Of a stretch of 64,000 bases of DNA, positions 45,700 through 57,454 are shown piece after piece. This DNA comes from Plutella xylostella (lineage: Eukaryota > Arthropoda > Insecta > Lepidoptera > Plutellidae). The stretch is taken from assembly GCF_932276165.1 (NCBI RefSeq), contig NC_064008.1, positions 1,741,001 to 1,805,000 of the forward strand, in the 5' to 3' direction. The stretch's first letter is position 1, and the number at the start of each line of letters is the position of its first letter. The notes beneath the pieces were generated by a model. It was not told where the DNA came from. It did not search any database and saw nothing but the letters and a program-made list of their open reading frames with translations. The position numbers were made by a program, and so were the translations under genes.

Positions 45700-46235
45700 T
45701 CATCAATGGCTGCTCTGGGTCATGGCACCATAGAGAAATGGCCATTCTCCTTTATTATTGCCACATCCACCCGCCTCCCATCTCCACTCCCCTCTTCAGG
45801 ACGCGAGCAGACGGCAGTAAAAGCAAATTAGCCGAATGCGAAATGTCTGCTAAATCAACTGAGCAGTTTGTCGCGATATTTCTACAAGATGGCGGCGAAA
45901 GGTTGTCCTATGTCCTACTCCATGTACACTCACGGGCAAAGAAACAGTTCCACTAACAAAATGCAGACACCAAATGGTCCCAATTTTTTTTTAAAATTCG
46001 TGGAAAATTTATACAAAATATTTATTTATTTTATTTATATAGACACTTTATTGCATACTTAAAAAAAACATACACAAACAAAACACAAATTAAGAAGAAG
46101 TTAGTACACACTAATACTTATTTACGTTTTAGTTGGTAACATTCTGATGCACCGTTTCATGTACTTAAATATTGCAGAAAGCGTCATTAAGTTAGTTTTT
46201 TTCGTTTAAGAGTAATTTAAAAGTACAATGTATAC
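45700..46235. other. Intergenic sequence, no gene seen
   Basis: AT-rich right part with TTTATTTATTTTATTTATATAG; no repeats I recognise. Confidence 0.4.
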
Positions 46236-46470
46236 CATCGCTCTTACGGTGAAGGAAAATATCGTGAGGAAACCTGCATATCTAGATTTAGCACATCTAG
46301 GTATGTGAACCCACCAACCCGCAGTGGACCAGCGTGGTGGGAAATGGTCCAAGCTTAGGAAGGCAGTTTAGACCCTGGGGATATGCACAAAGGTTCCACT
46401 CGAGAGAGCCAGGTGCAGGTACTTACACCCCCACAGAGAATAGAATAGAACAGAATAGAATAGAATAGAC
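46236..46470 (+). mobile_element. SINE-like repeat, best copy, (AATAG)n tail
   Basis: CGGTGAAGGAAAATATCG, AGGAAACCTGCATATCTAG, CACCAACCCGCAGTGGACC, TTAGGAAGGCAGTTTAGACC, AGAGAGCCAGGTGCAGG, CACAGAGAATAGAATAGAAC. It has no tRNA head here, so it may be a 5'-truncated SINE or a LINE tail. Its start matches the inner part of the 28505 SINE. Confidence 0.78.
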
Positions 46471-46689
46471 CCCAATTTGATAAAACATTTAATTTAGTTT
46501 ATTAGTTGCTAAAATGCGCTGTTAAATGTACTTCAATATTGCAGACGGCGTCATTAAACTAAATTGTAGGATCGCGAGTGTATTACGACTGAAACGATGT
46601 CTTAAAACATGTAGTTCCATTGGTACCCAACTAATTTGTAGTCTTATGATATTCAAGGTGTATTAAATAACATTTTCAACCACTTATAA

Positions 46690-46825
46690 TTTCAAAAATG
46701 GCAATAGGCCCGCCTCCTATTACATTGGGACTAACATAACACTCTGGCGAAAAGTGGGTGCAGCAATGCACCTCTGCCTACCCCGCAAGGGAGTACATTA
46801 GTACAAGGCGTGAGTGCGTGTTTTT
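46690..46825 (+). mobile_element. SINE 3' half
   Basis: GGCAATAGGCCCGCCTCC ... GTGCAGCAATGCACCTC ... CCCCGCAAGGGAGTACATT, plus-strand version of the 21380 SINE without the tRNA head. Confidence 0.75.
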
Positions 46826-47271
46826 TTTTCTTTTTTATAATTTCAATAGTTTCATCAATATACAACTGTAGATGAGTAACATATCGCATCTATTATTTAT
46901 TAATTTATGGGAAAATCACAGCAGTAAACCTTAAATAACACAAATCTTAATTACTAAATACAATAATTGATTTACTCCCTTAATGCTTTCCTCAAAGAAT
47001 TATCATCTAAGGCATGACTTAAACTAAAATCTTAATATCGAGTGTATCTGAACATATTTTAATAGTAGTTTAGGTTTGGTTCACATATTGGTACTCCAGT
47101 GTAAATACAGCCTTAGGCGCACGTATTTTCGTTTCCAATATATCTTCATACAACGTGGGAAGGATGGTATGCTAAAAAGGCTGGGATTATATTTCATAGG
47201 TTTATTTTTAGACGGAGAAGGAATTCTAAAGGGACTGCCATCGGCTTGAACAAACAGTTTTTATTAATATA

Positions 47272-47466
47272 CTAGCAGTTCCCGCGAGCTTCGCTTCGCC
47301 TTAAAAAGTTTTCCCGTGGGAATTCCGGGATGAAAAGTAGCCTTCTTTCTCAGGGTCTAGACCATATGTATACCAAATTTCATTCAAATCCGTTCTGTAG
47401 TTTTGGCGTGAAAGAGTAACAGACAGACAGACAGACACAGTTTCGCATTTATAATATTAGTTAGGA
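47272..47466 (-). mobile_element. Non-autonomous Helitron, minus
   Basis: CTAGCAGTTCCCGCGAGC ... AGACAGACAGACAG ... TATTAGTTAGGA. Confidence 0.85.
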
Positions 47467-47619
47467 TTAGGATTTCAGGAATATTTCATTCGGCAGTGGC
47501 AAAGGTTGTATGGAAGAAATAGCTTTTAGTGATGATCGCATTTTGTATCAATATGTCAGAATAAGTTCTGTCCGAAGCGATGATTGCAGAAAACGGCTAG
47601 TATATTTGTTTATTCAAAG

Positions 47620-47705
47620 TCAAAGTCAAATGTTTTTATTCAACGTATTAATTAAAAAAAACTGATGAACGTCAATTTTTACACACCATTCTAACTTGTT
47701 ATTTC
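47620..47705 (-). mobile_element. LINE 3' UTR fragment
   Basis: AAAGTCAAATGTTTTTATTC and CTGATGAACGTCAATTTTTAC match 26745-26825. Confidence 0.65.
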
Positions 47706-48049
47706 TATAAATCCTCGTTTAGATTTTGTACAAAAACCAGAAATGATATTTTTGTATAAAAAAACTATCTAAACTATATTATTCTACGATCATCGCTTCG
47801 GCTTAACGGCTTGCCCATCCGAGAGCCGTGTAAAAAAACCTATTTTGTGAAGTTTAAATTATTGAATCTATTCTGTAGTTTTTCATCATAAATCCTTAAT
47901 CATTCACTGCACAATGTAATAAATTCGGTAGTTTTTAATACCATATTCACATTTGACGGCTACGATATAGTCCCCATATTACCGGCTCTGCCTAGCTTGG
48001 GGTCGGATGGCCGTGTGTGAGAAGCCCCCACCTATTATTATTATTATAC

Positions 48050-50690
48050 ATCGTGTTTCCAATATTAAACAAAAAATGGGAGCTCGGCTCCTCAATATAA
48101 ACACCTTTTATTCTACAAATCTGTAGCCATTCAACATCCTGTGTATATAATTTTTATAACCCTTTCCCGCCATTCTATAAATAAAAATAGAACGTGTCGA
48201 TTAAAGTTATGACAGCAAAAAATAATCGTGAAATTCTGGAAAAAAACCTGCCAAAACTTTCAGTAAAACTTCTCAGAGCCCAATAAAATGAGTGAAAAGT
48301 TCTCACCTTCAGCGGTGTCGCTATGATGAGTTGTACCTGAAAGTTTCGGGAAAAAACGAGTTTGATCCGATTGGCGGTTCTGTCAATAGCAGAATGTTTG
48401 TAGAGTCCTACAGCGCTAACTTTGCAACCAAAACAAGTTCCAACACCAAAATATAGGCAAGTTTACAAGGGCAACAGTTTAAATACTTTAAATTTTTGAC
48501 TCTTACGTGGCAGGTCTAATTTTTTTTAAATTATTTTAGTCCAGTCACCGATTTCTTATTCTTATAGCATCGAGCTTATATATAGGTACATAGGTACCTT
48601 CTCTCTAGTGGTGTATGCTATCAAGTCAATGAATTATACTATGTGCAAATCTCCTATTCTACTGTATTGTACCATTTTAGAAAATTCACACATGTTTTTC
48701 GTAAGTATGGTCTTTATAAAAATTCTATCCTGTATAGCTTTAGGTACTGAGACCATGTTGATGACGTCATAATATTGCAGAACATCCCTACTTCAGTAAT
48801 TCATCGTGGAAACTCGACATTTTATGGCCGAGCTACGCCAATCCCGGACCACTAGTGATATGTACTCTTAGTTATCGATATCGATATAAATGAGTCATTA
48901 AATTATTCCTAGTGACAGAGCTATAAAAGGTGTATGAAATCAGTATCCTCGTGTTAAGTATCTCTTGTTCTTTATTTAAGGCTCTGGAGGGTAACTATAA
49001 CCATAGGTATACGTTACACCTTAAAACTTCAATTTACTTAGGTAGGTATATGAAACACTCTTTTATTAAGAATAACTGTGGTGTATAAACCCAAAACCGT
49101 GATAAACCCAAGTAGAAACTATTGAACTGTTCTGTGACAAAACAGTTCAATAGCTAAAGCGTCAACTAACTTTTTTATGAATAAGGGGGTAAGTTCGCAA
49201 TATCGAGATGATTTCTTCACACTTTTGTCACATCTCTAACACGTATACGTAGCTATAGTTCGAAGCGGCCGCGTCGCTTACCAATAAAATATTCACTAAA
49301 ATGTACTGGATTTAGCATACCAGCTTAAGGGTTAAGCTACACTAATGCGAAATATATTAAACTGAGTATTTAGGTGATTTATTATTTAAAATCATCATAA
49401 CAAACTGCCACTTATACGTACCGCTCATTTTTATGAATCATATTTCTTGATCCAGTCACTAAATAAATAAAAAAATTGAAAAACTCTACGAAGTATTGTT
49501 TTTTTTGGAATACACGACAAATCTGTGTGTGAGTGTTTAACAAGATAAAAAATTACTGTATTAACACATTATTTCATTTTTATAATCATTAAACATTATT
49601 TATAATCATTAAAAGCAGGATCGGATTTAAAGTTTTTGTAGTTGTGTTTAACTTTTTGTGGTAGGTAAGTAAAACCGATAATTGCCCATTTTTTTGGCTA
49701 TTTGCGATAAATGATACGCACAAATGTAGCAACACCTTTATTGTGTTGCCAGCGCGTACTTAATTCTAGTATAGCAGGGAGGTTTAATAGCCGCTACTAG
49801 GAATAAATCGTATATTTTTAAACCGTCAATTTGAAGTAATCATTCAAACTCGGATTCTGGTGAAGTCTATAGCTAACCTAGTGGAAAATATGGCGAAAAA
49901 ATTAATTGAGGCATCAATTATAAACCGTACAAATAGCTTCATAATCCATTGAGTGAATAGCTGAAATAAAAAGTAACAAAAAAGCCTGTGTATAGGACGG
50001 CTTTTTATATTTTCATAAATAAAATTTAGGGGAAAACTGTTTTAAATAAAACAAAATCGTGCGGTAAAATTTGCTTGTAGTATATAAATATTATACACTC
50101 ACGGGCAATGGAAAGGTTCCACTGAGAAAAACAAAAAATTACTTCTAAACGAAAAAGGCTAGCTTAATGCCGTCTTCTGCAACATTGAAATACCTACCTT
50201 TAACAGAGCATCAGGATATTACCAACTAAAATCGGTAATATTTTGTTCTAATTTTAAATTAAAACTTTGAAACAATTTGCATCGTTTGTTGTCTGCATTT
50301 TGTGAGTGGAACTTTTTCATTGCCCGGCAGTGTATAATAAAAGGTTATAAAGTAATTACAGCAAGGCATCATTCTACCCAACGAAAATTGAATTGTAAAC
50401 CGAGATACAGAAATATTTTATTTTCCGCACAAATATTCCAACTACAAAAACGAAAAAATCCCGAACTTTTTCTACGCCCAATTTTAATTAAAAACCGTAG
50501 CCTAAACAATAAAAGCAATTAACACTACGCCTATAAAATGAAATATTTCAGTTGAAATTAATTAATAAATATAATGTGGCCGCCATTGCCGGTTTGTTGT
50601 GAGTAAAGTCCATTATGCAGCACAAAAGCCCACCTATAGCTTCATACACCATCTCTTTATTATGTAAAACCTTGTCCGTAGAGTAGCGAC
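48050..50690. other. Intergenic sequence, no host gene seen
   Basis: A partial MITE (CAGTTCAATAGC...ATGAATAAGGGG) is at 49125-49195. The rest is AT-rich with only short open frames. Confidence 0.45.
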
Positions 50691-50734
50691 AGTGTAGTAA
50701 TAATATGTGGGGACATCGGTTCTACCTTTTTTGG

Positions 50735-51410
50735 CCTAAGATTTATTTGCATAGTAACATTTGGTCAAAGTCTCGTTTCGCCGAAAATCGTATGGCATAA
50801 ATCTCGTTTAGTAAAAAGTTATTTCGCATAATCTTGTTTAGCCTAATAATGGTATGGCCTAATCTTGAATAGCCTTATAATGTATACCTAGGTTATACAA
50901 ACTAATATTATTCGTTTGGCTTTTACTTAGACGGAGCGTCTCCCTACATATCGCAACATGTGGGAAACGCTGTGTAATGTACACTTGATGGCAATAAAAT
51001 ATTTGATTTGATTTGAACGCTACGCTCCGCTTCGCTGCGCTCCGCTTTGCTTTTGACTAACATGTACACCTAACACGCTCCTCCTCGCTTTGCTCGTCGT
51101 CACACCTATCTTTAGGTTTCGATCCCATGGGGTTTAACTGCTTTATTGACTTTCCATATTTTGATCATTCATCAATATCGTGATTTTTGGGATGTAGGAA
51201 AAGAATACCACAATTTGTACGTTAATGTAATATTATTTATTAAGATATTAGGAGAAACAAGATTTTACATATATACGAACAATTTGAGCAAACGAGACTG
51301 TGAGTGTGAGAGTGTTTCAAGATTATGCCAAAAGAGTTTTAGACGAAACGAGTCTTATGCCACATAAGTCTTGGCGAAGTGATGATTCGGCCAAGAAAGT
51401 TTAGACCTTA
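50735..51410. mobile_element. Inverted-repeat element with ATGGCATAA...CTCGTTT subrepeats
   Basis: The left part (50745-50900) repeats ATGGCATAAATCTCGTTTAG-like units. The right part (51290-51410) has them inverted (CGAAACGAGTCTTATGCC, GATTATGCCAAAAGAG). The middle (51005-51110) is rich in CGCTCCGCTTCGCT and CCTCCTCGCTTTGCTCG. No transposase ORF. Confidence 0.55.
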
Positions 51411-51423
51411 TAATAATATACCT

Positions 51424-51495
51424 GCCCCAGCAGTTAATCGAACCTGGGACCTTCGACATCAGGATCACTATAATAACCACCATTCGGTCATCAAG
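51424..51495 (-). mobile_element. tRNA-like SINE head
   Basis: Minus strand: GATGACCGAATGGTGG ... GGTCCCAGGTTCGATTAACTG ... GGGGCAG; decayed head of the 21380 family. Confidence 0.6.
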
Positions 51496-52180
51496 AGAGA
51501 TAGTGTCCGACGACGCTAACTTTGCAATGGGTAAAAATTAGATATATATTCTATAGCTGATAGCCTTTCCTATAAAGGCATGAAGAATACGTAAGAATTA
51601 CCACTTCAACAAAGAAATAATAATTGTTACCAGGTGCTACGCGCTACGGCGTAGCAGGTGCTACGAACCTGCTACGAAATACGGCGTAGGCCTACCTTTC
51701 TCTATCAGACTTTTACGAAAAGGCTTGTATTTAAACCTCCACCAGAAATTATATGATACTGCCACCAATAAATTCGAAATCTCCGCCAAAACGGATAAAT
51801 ATTTTTGAAATGAACCAAATTATTTTTTACTGCATACTGTAAAACTATATTGACACCATTAAAATTTATTTCAAACCAAATAAAGTATATCATCGCTAAA
51901 TAGATGTAACCAATATATTCTTTTATCAGTATCATTTTAATAATCCTTTGTAACCAAAAAAAGTAAAAGTAAACATTAAAAATTAAGTTTATACCAAATA
52001 ATAAATAGCTTACCCCAAAACGAAGTCACTTGTTAAATTGCTTTATGAATTAATTAAATCATTAGTATGTGCCAAGTAAAATCTATCCGTTACGCCATCT
52101 CGACTCCCATTCGTGTGGCCGAGGGTTTGAATTCTGCCATGTACCAATAAATTCTATAGAAATACCTTCCTGCCGATCCG

Positions 52181-52541
52181 TTCATCCATCCATACATCCA
52201 TACATCCATACATCCATACATCCATACATCCATACATCCATACATCCATACATCCATACATCCATACCTCCATACCCATACCTCCATACATCCATACATC
52301 CATACATCCATACATCCATACATCCATACATCCATACATCCATACATCCATACATCCATACATCCATACATCCATACATCCATACATCCATACATCCATA
52401 CATCCATACATCCATACATCCATACATCCATACATCCATACATCCATACATCCATACATCCATACATCCATACATCCATACATCCATACATCCATACATC
52501 CATACATACATACATCCATACATCCATACATCCATCCATCC
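52181..52541 (+). repeat. (TCCATACA)n microsatellite
   Basis: About 45 copies of an 8-base unit, with few interruptions (CCATACCTCCATACCC near 52265, CATACATACATA near 52500). Open in several frames on both strands only because the unit contains no stop. Confidence 0.97.
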
Positions 52542-52579
52542 ATTTGGTGATACTAATGAAATTTTGAACAGTTAGTTTT

Positions 52580-53300
52580 GGTGTCAATGTTTATATTTTA
52601 GTATAGCATAATTTGGTGATGATTTATCCGTTTTGGCGACGAAAAAGATTTTCTAATGTAAACTTGCAATTATTTGGAGGCATGTTTATTTATTTTGGAA
52701 CGTAAACGGTTTTTTTTGGGATTTCGATTTTGGAGCTGGTTTAATTAATTTGGTTTTAATTATTTTTTTTGGTGCAATGTATTAGCGTACAATTATTTTT
52801 TTTTGTGATGATTTAAATTGTACCCTTACGAAAACTCTAGTTTTTATGAAACTTTCATGCTTTGAAATCAATTTTTGAGGGTTAGTGGGTATGTAACTCT
52901 TGTTTAGATGACAAAGTGATGCGCCTTTCGGAAGGAACCTTTTTAGTGTTGTAAACCTAAAAGAAACAATTTTTATTACATGTATAGTAACTTTTTACTT
53001 TAAGTCTTTATATGTTAAGTAACATAAATGTTTTATGTGCCAAAATTGCACTCACTATATTCTCAGTACTCTATGCAGTGAATGAGAAAGCAAAGTCACC
53101 GCATAGAGTGACTCAAGATGATAGCTCGCTTTCACACAGGATCACAGGACTGAAAGGGAAATCTTTCAGTAATTTGTAAAAAAAATATCCTGTTTCCATC
53201 GCCGTAGAACCACTTTGTAGTGTATCCGTAATATATGGGTAGTATGAGTTACTCACTTATTACTACTGTTCCTATAAAGACACACACAATGTCAAAAATA
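52580..53300. other. Intergenic sequence, no gene seen
   Basis: T-rich; TTTTGGTGATGATTT-type stretches near 52605 and 52800. No repeat or coding region recognised. Confidence 0.4.
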
Positions 53301-53306
53301 TATCAT

Positions 53307-53406
53307 TTAGGGCGTCTTGCACAACAAAGTTAAATAAAATTAAATAGTTTGTCTCAAGAGGTCATAGATTTAATTTTAATTAACTTTGTTGTGCAAGACG
53401 CCCTAA
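53307..53406. mobile_element. 100-base foldback MITE TTAGGGCGTCTTGC
   Basis: TTAGGGCGTCTTGCACAAC...AAAGTTAAATAAAATTAAAT is mirrored by ATTTAATTTTAATTAACTTT...GTTGTGCAAGACGCCCTAA with one interruption. Confidence 0.87.
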
Positions 53407-54139
53407 GATTTTTAGCATTTTTTCCCTTAATAAGTGAGTTAAATTTGAATCGCAAATATATATTTTTTGGTATTGTTGGTTTAACATTATTGGTGTTTTT
53501 TATAATTTGCAAAAGTATATGCATGTATGCAGAAACATTCTGTATACATGTAAACGTAGTGTACTCTTGTGTTATTTGTTAACTTTTACTTTTATCAAGA
53601 TAATTCGAAAACTTCTGTCATAAAACATTATGAAAATATTTACGTAAAACAGCTACCAAGGTTTAGGGTGCAAACGTAGACGCCCTGAAATCTAGATTTA
53701 GAAAAATCTCGCTCATCCAGCAGGCACTATGCATCTGAAGCTGCTGGAATATTCCACTGCATTCCAGATGAACCCAGCACACACCTGGAGAACTATTCTG
53801 GACAATGCCACGTGAGAAAGGGATTCAGAAATACCGAATGATTAGTGCTGCGATTCAATTAATCAAAATATATGAATAAGTTATTTAGATTGTACTGTGT
53901 TGTATGTACAGTTATTTGTGTACTTTATGTTCGTAGATATTAAATCTTATTCTTTATTTCTACAAAAAACGGTACATCCTAACATAACTTGTTGTAAATA
54001 AAAAGTGGTCTTATAACTTCCAGATGACTATAGTATAGATACACAATTAGAAAGAATTTTTTTTATGACAGTAAAACTTTAATCCTTTGAATTAATTTGA
54101 AATACCGTTTTTTGTAGAAATAAAGAATACCCGGGTTGA

Positions 54140-54905
54140 TTGTAAAATATATCTATTAGCGATAAGTTCGCCATTGTATAACTTCTTAGTTAAGAACTAT
54201 TCTGTGTCGTGTTTCATTGTAATAATTATATTTGTATGTTTACAATAAAGTGTTAGAGTATCTATGTAGAAACGCAATCTAGTCGTGAATAAGCGAGCTG
54301 CAATTCCACTAACCGGGTGAATATTTTGGACCTAGATTTCATCTGCCTGTGCGGCTCTCTCATTGCATCTTGCGGTGTTTTTGTTTAAATATATAATATG
54401 TACATGTATTTACACATATAAGCCTTAAATGTATGGTTTGCTAAGGAGATTTACTTTTATTTCTTAATGTTTAAGGTTGCCTGTAAGAGATCGCTCTTAG
54501 CGATAAGGCCGCCTATTGTACATCCTAGTGTATAAGTTCTCTTTGTATGTTTTAATTTGTGGTTGTCAATAAAGATATATTATATTTTATTCTATTCCAA
54601 ACCTCCCTACATGATTAAATGTGCTACACTACTTTTAAATCTCAATTATAAATTGCTAGCTATTAATTAAAATGTTATGTTAATCCGTGGTTAATTCAAG
54701 GATTCAGTTACCTAAGTACCAAATTTTAGCATTTTTTTTGCCTTTCTACCGTGAAATAGTAATAAACATCGTGTGTTGGTTAAAAGGTGGTCTTGCAGAG
54801 ATCACTTTTTAAATGATAAGATCGCCTTTTGTACCCAAATGAAGTTACAGTAGGTATGTTTTTTAAATAATTCTATTTGGTGTACAAATAAAGAGTGCGT
54901 TATCT
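54140..54905 (+). mobile_element. Three successive LINE 3' tails
   Basis: TTAGCGATAAGTTCGCC...ACAATAAAGTG (54155-54250), TTAGCGATAAGGCCGCC...CAATAAAGATA (54495-54590) and AATGATAAGATCGCC...CAAATAAAGAG (54810-54905). All plus strand, each ending just after an AATAAA. The rest of 53407-56100 is AT-rich without genes. Confidence 0.65.
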
Positions 54906-55979
54906 ACCTTTGTGTACGTTCAAAGCTTCGACCAAAGGTTCAAAGGTAGGATAGGACTGGTTGTAGTTGGTTCTTAACATGAAAGATGTGAATGAATAAA
55001 CGAACCGTAATAATGTAACAACGGTCTATCTACTAGGATTTTCTATGTACCTACTACATAGTACATAGTTGAGTATCTAGCTCTCCGCTCATAGTTCAGT
55101 TTACATAATACAGGAGGCTCCGGCGCCCAATCCCGCCATATTCTCGAGGCAAATAGTATTTTTGGCAATATTTGTATAGAGCTGTTAGTATTGTGCACAT
55201 TTTATGGAGTTATGTGTATATACATTTTCATTGTGAGTGTTCACGAGCTATGAAAAAGTTCGAGTGAGAAAAGCACTAGTTAAGTTACTCCTAACCGGAA
55301 AAGTTTAATTACGTGGTAGTCTGCAATACTGAAGTGCATTAATTTATCAGCGCATCAGAATATTACCAACGTAAGAAAGAAAAAGATTTTTATTTGTCTC
55401 AATAACATATATTAAAATAACATAAAAAATTGTGTTTTTTTTTAAATAAAATGTATTAAATAATTGAGGCCATCAGTGTCGGCATTTTGTATAAAGGACT
55501 TTTTCTTTGTAGTAAGTGTATAAAGTGTTATTTCAAACTACTCGAATAAGCCGTTAAAGCCACTCTATACAATCATTCCTCGGTTTAAAGACTGCATTCT
55601 AGAATACAGTGTAGCGGTCCACACCTATTTCAGCCAATTAAACTCTTACGACCGTAGTTTTAAAGGTAATATTCCTCTGCCATCCATGCAGTCATAACTT
55701 GGCAGCTACTATATGGCATTAGAAATGTACAGAGCATTCGCATAAGCCTTTAAAGCGAGGGGTTAAAGTGCATTTTGGCGTGCAAATATGGAGTAAAACT
55801 AATAGTACCTACGTCTTTTATGCTAGAAGATTTATACACCCAGTGTTGTAGCATGAAGATTGGTAAAATAGGGTTTGTGTAAAGGTGTACTACAAAGACT
55901 TTAACTACTGCTCTATCTGGTAACACTCAGAGTAGACGTCTGGTTTAAGGTAAGCGGCTACCAATCGGTATTGTACGTG

Positions 55980-56115
55980 GTATCGGACCAAACGGATTGT
56001 CATAAATGTATGGAGAAACGGCGTCGGCAATGCCGATGAAGTGGACGCACTTGTGTCATTTTCTATACAAAGAGTAATGAATTTAATGCGTCCGTTACGT
56101 ACGATGCTGACCACA
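55980..56115. mobile_element. MITE fragment (GTGGACGCACTTGTG family)
   Basis: CGGATTGTCATAAATG, GTCGGCAATGCCGATGAAG and ATGCGTCCGTTACG match 38252-38425; the right arm is missing. Confidence 0.65.
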
Positions 56116-56804
56116 AGCTTTGGATCTTTACAGGGTGTTCCAAAAGTGGTATAGTAATCCGAAAGGGACTAACCTGAGTAACAAAGTTTCTATAAATGCG
56201 AATTTTCATAATTCGTAGTTTATATCGCGTACCCACTCAGTAACCGCCTTATGTCTTACTTTACCCTTTTTAACACGAATTTTAAAATTGATATCCGTAC
56301 TTCAGTATATTTTTTTTATGTCAGTAAAGTGTAGGTCACATCTGACCTGTAAAAGGCTAGTTTTATTCTATCAGCGACAAAGCCTACCTGTGTAGGTCGC
56401 AGGCTGTGACACGCCTGGTTTCGTTTAAATGCATTTATTGAAAGCCCCGGAACTCGGTATTTGCAGGTATATGCATATTCCGCCCTGCTTTATATGTGTA
56501 CAGTTAGCAAAACTGTGGAAAAATTTGTTATTTTTTTTAAAATCTATATATTATTACTTACCTCTTCCATCCAAAATTTGATTGGCAAGATTGCTTTATA
56601 AGGCCGCCTTTTTTTGTTATTTTTTCAGCATATAAAATGTTTTTGAATTATTTTGGATAGGATTTATAGAAAGTATACATCATAAAAAATATTATATTTA
56701 TTTAAGATGAATCAAATAACGTCGTGACATTATGTCATCAGAAAGATATTCCAATATACTATACACATTGATTTAAATTGAGCAACAATAACGACATTAT
56801 ATGT

Positions 56805-56900
56805 ATACAGGGTGTTGCAAAATTGGTATACCAAGCCGAAAAGGGTCCACACAACTCGTTCTGGAAAACCTATTTCCGATGTCAGATTTGGGCGCACGAA
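56805..56900 (+). mobile_element. ACAGGGTGTTGCA repeat end
   Basis: ACAGGGTGTTGCAAAATTGG and CCAAGCCGAAAAGGG; another end is at 56130-56220. Confidence 0.65.
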
Positions 56901-57454
56901 TAAAAAAAATGCCCATACAAAATTTAATCAATATTTTATTCATTACTTTTTTGGCAACCCTAATGTTTTTTTATGTTAGCCCTGGTACCCCACTTCCGTA
57001 TAACTACATGTACATACATCACATGCCACGCGAGCACCTTATGACCCTAGTACCCCACTTTTGTATAAGTATTAGATATAGCATAGCACACACCGCGCGC
57101 CGCATGACCTCCTGGCTGGCGGACACGGCCCGTCCCTAGTACATTTTTTACGGTTTTGCATCTTTACCAACCTAACTAGTTAATTAAAGTACTGATTAAA
57201 AAATTAGGACAGGTATTAATATTAAACATTTAACATACCTCTCCAATCCAAAAGTAGGTAACAGCAATATCCTCCGGTATTGCACTGACACAATAACGAC
57301 GACACATTGTTTTTGTCATTCACTGCTATCACTTACACTTAATTCCTTGGTAGGTAGGTATTAAAACGATCTTTTAGCGAAATAATAACTTAGCACAATT
57401 TCACTTTTTCACTGCTCGCTATCAAAAAAGTTCGATGACGCAACCACACGAAAT

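Larger units (their letters stand above)
42290..45700 (-). mobile_element. LINE (CR1/Jockey-like) with a nested DNA transposon
   Basis: The main ORF (44040-42540) carries RT motifs in order: FTKGRSTTDAG, FCDLSKAFDCVDHA, MGVPQGSILGPFLFLVYVND, LFADDTSLIF (catalytic DD), LALNSKKTKC, VFLGITID, and the C-terminal NTSFMGNCIRFYNKL. The N-terminal part of the RT (EDLWGMSVKV at about 45390-45360) is separated from it by the insert at 44029-45353. The 3' UTR at 42290-42480 ends in repeats of AAATTTGAATTTGAACC type. The endonuclease domain is not seen, so the copy is 5'-truncated as well as split. Confidence 0.88.

Noticed and set aside
52085..52148. tRNA-derived SINE head near the microsatellite
   Set aside because: A-box-like and B-box-like words are on opposite strands, so they do not form a promoter unit.
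52181..52541. CRISPR-like array
   Set aside because: Direct tandem microsatellite without unique spacers, in a eukaryotic genome.
52069..52587. Long open frames of 117-168 codons on both strands
   Set aside because: They come only from the stop-free (TCCATACA)n repeat; no start context, no non-repeat coding part.
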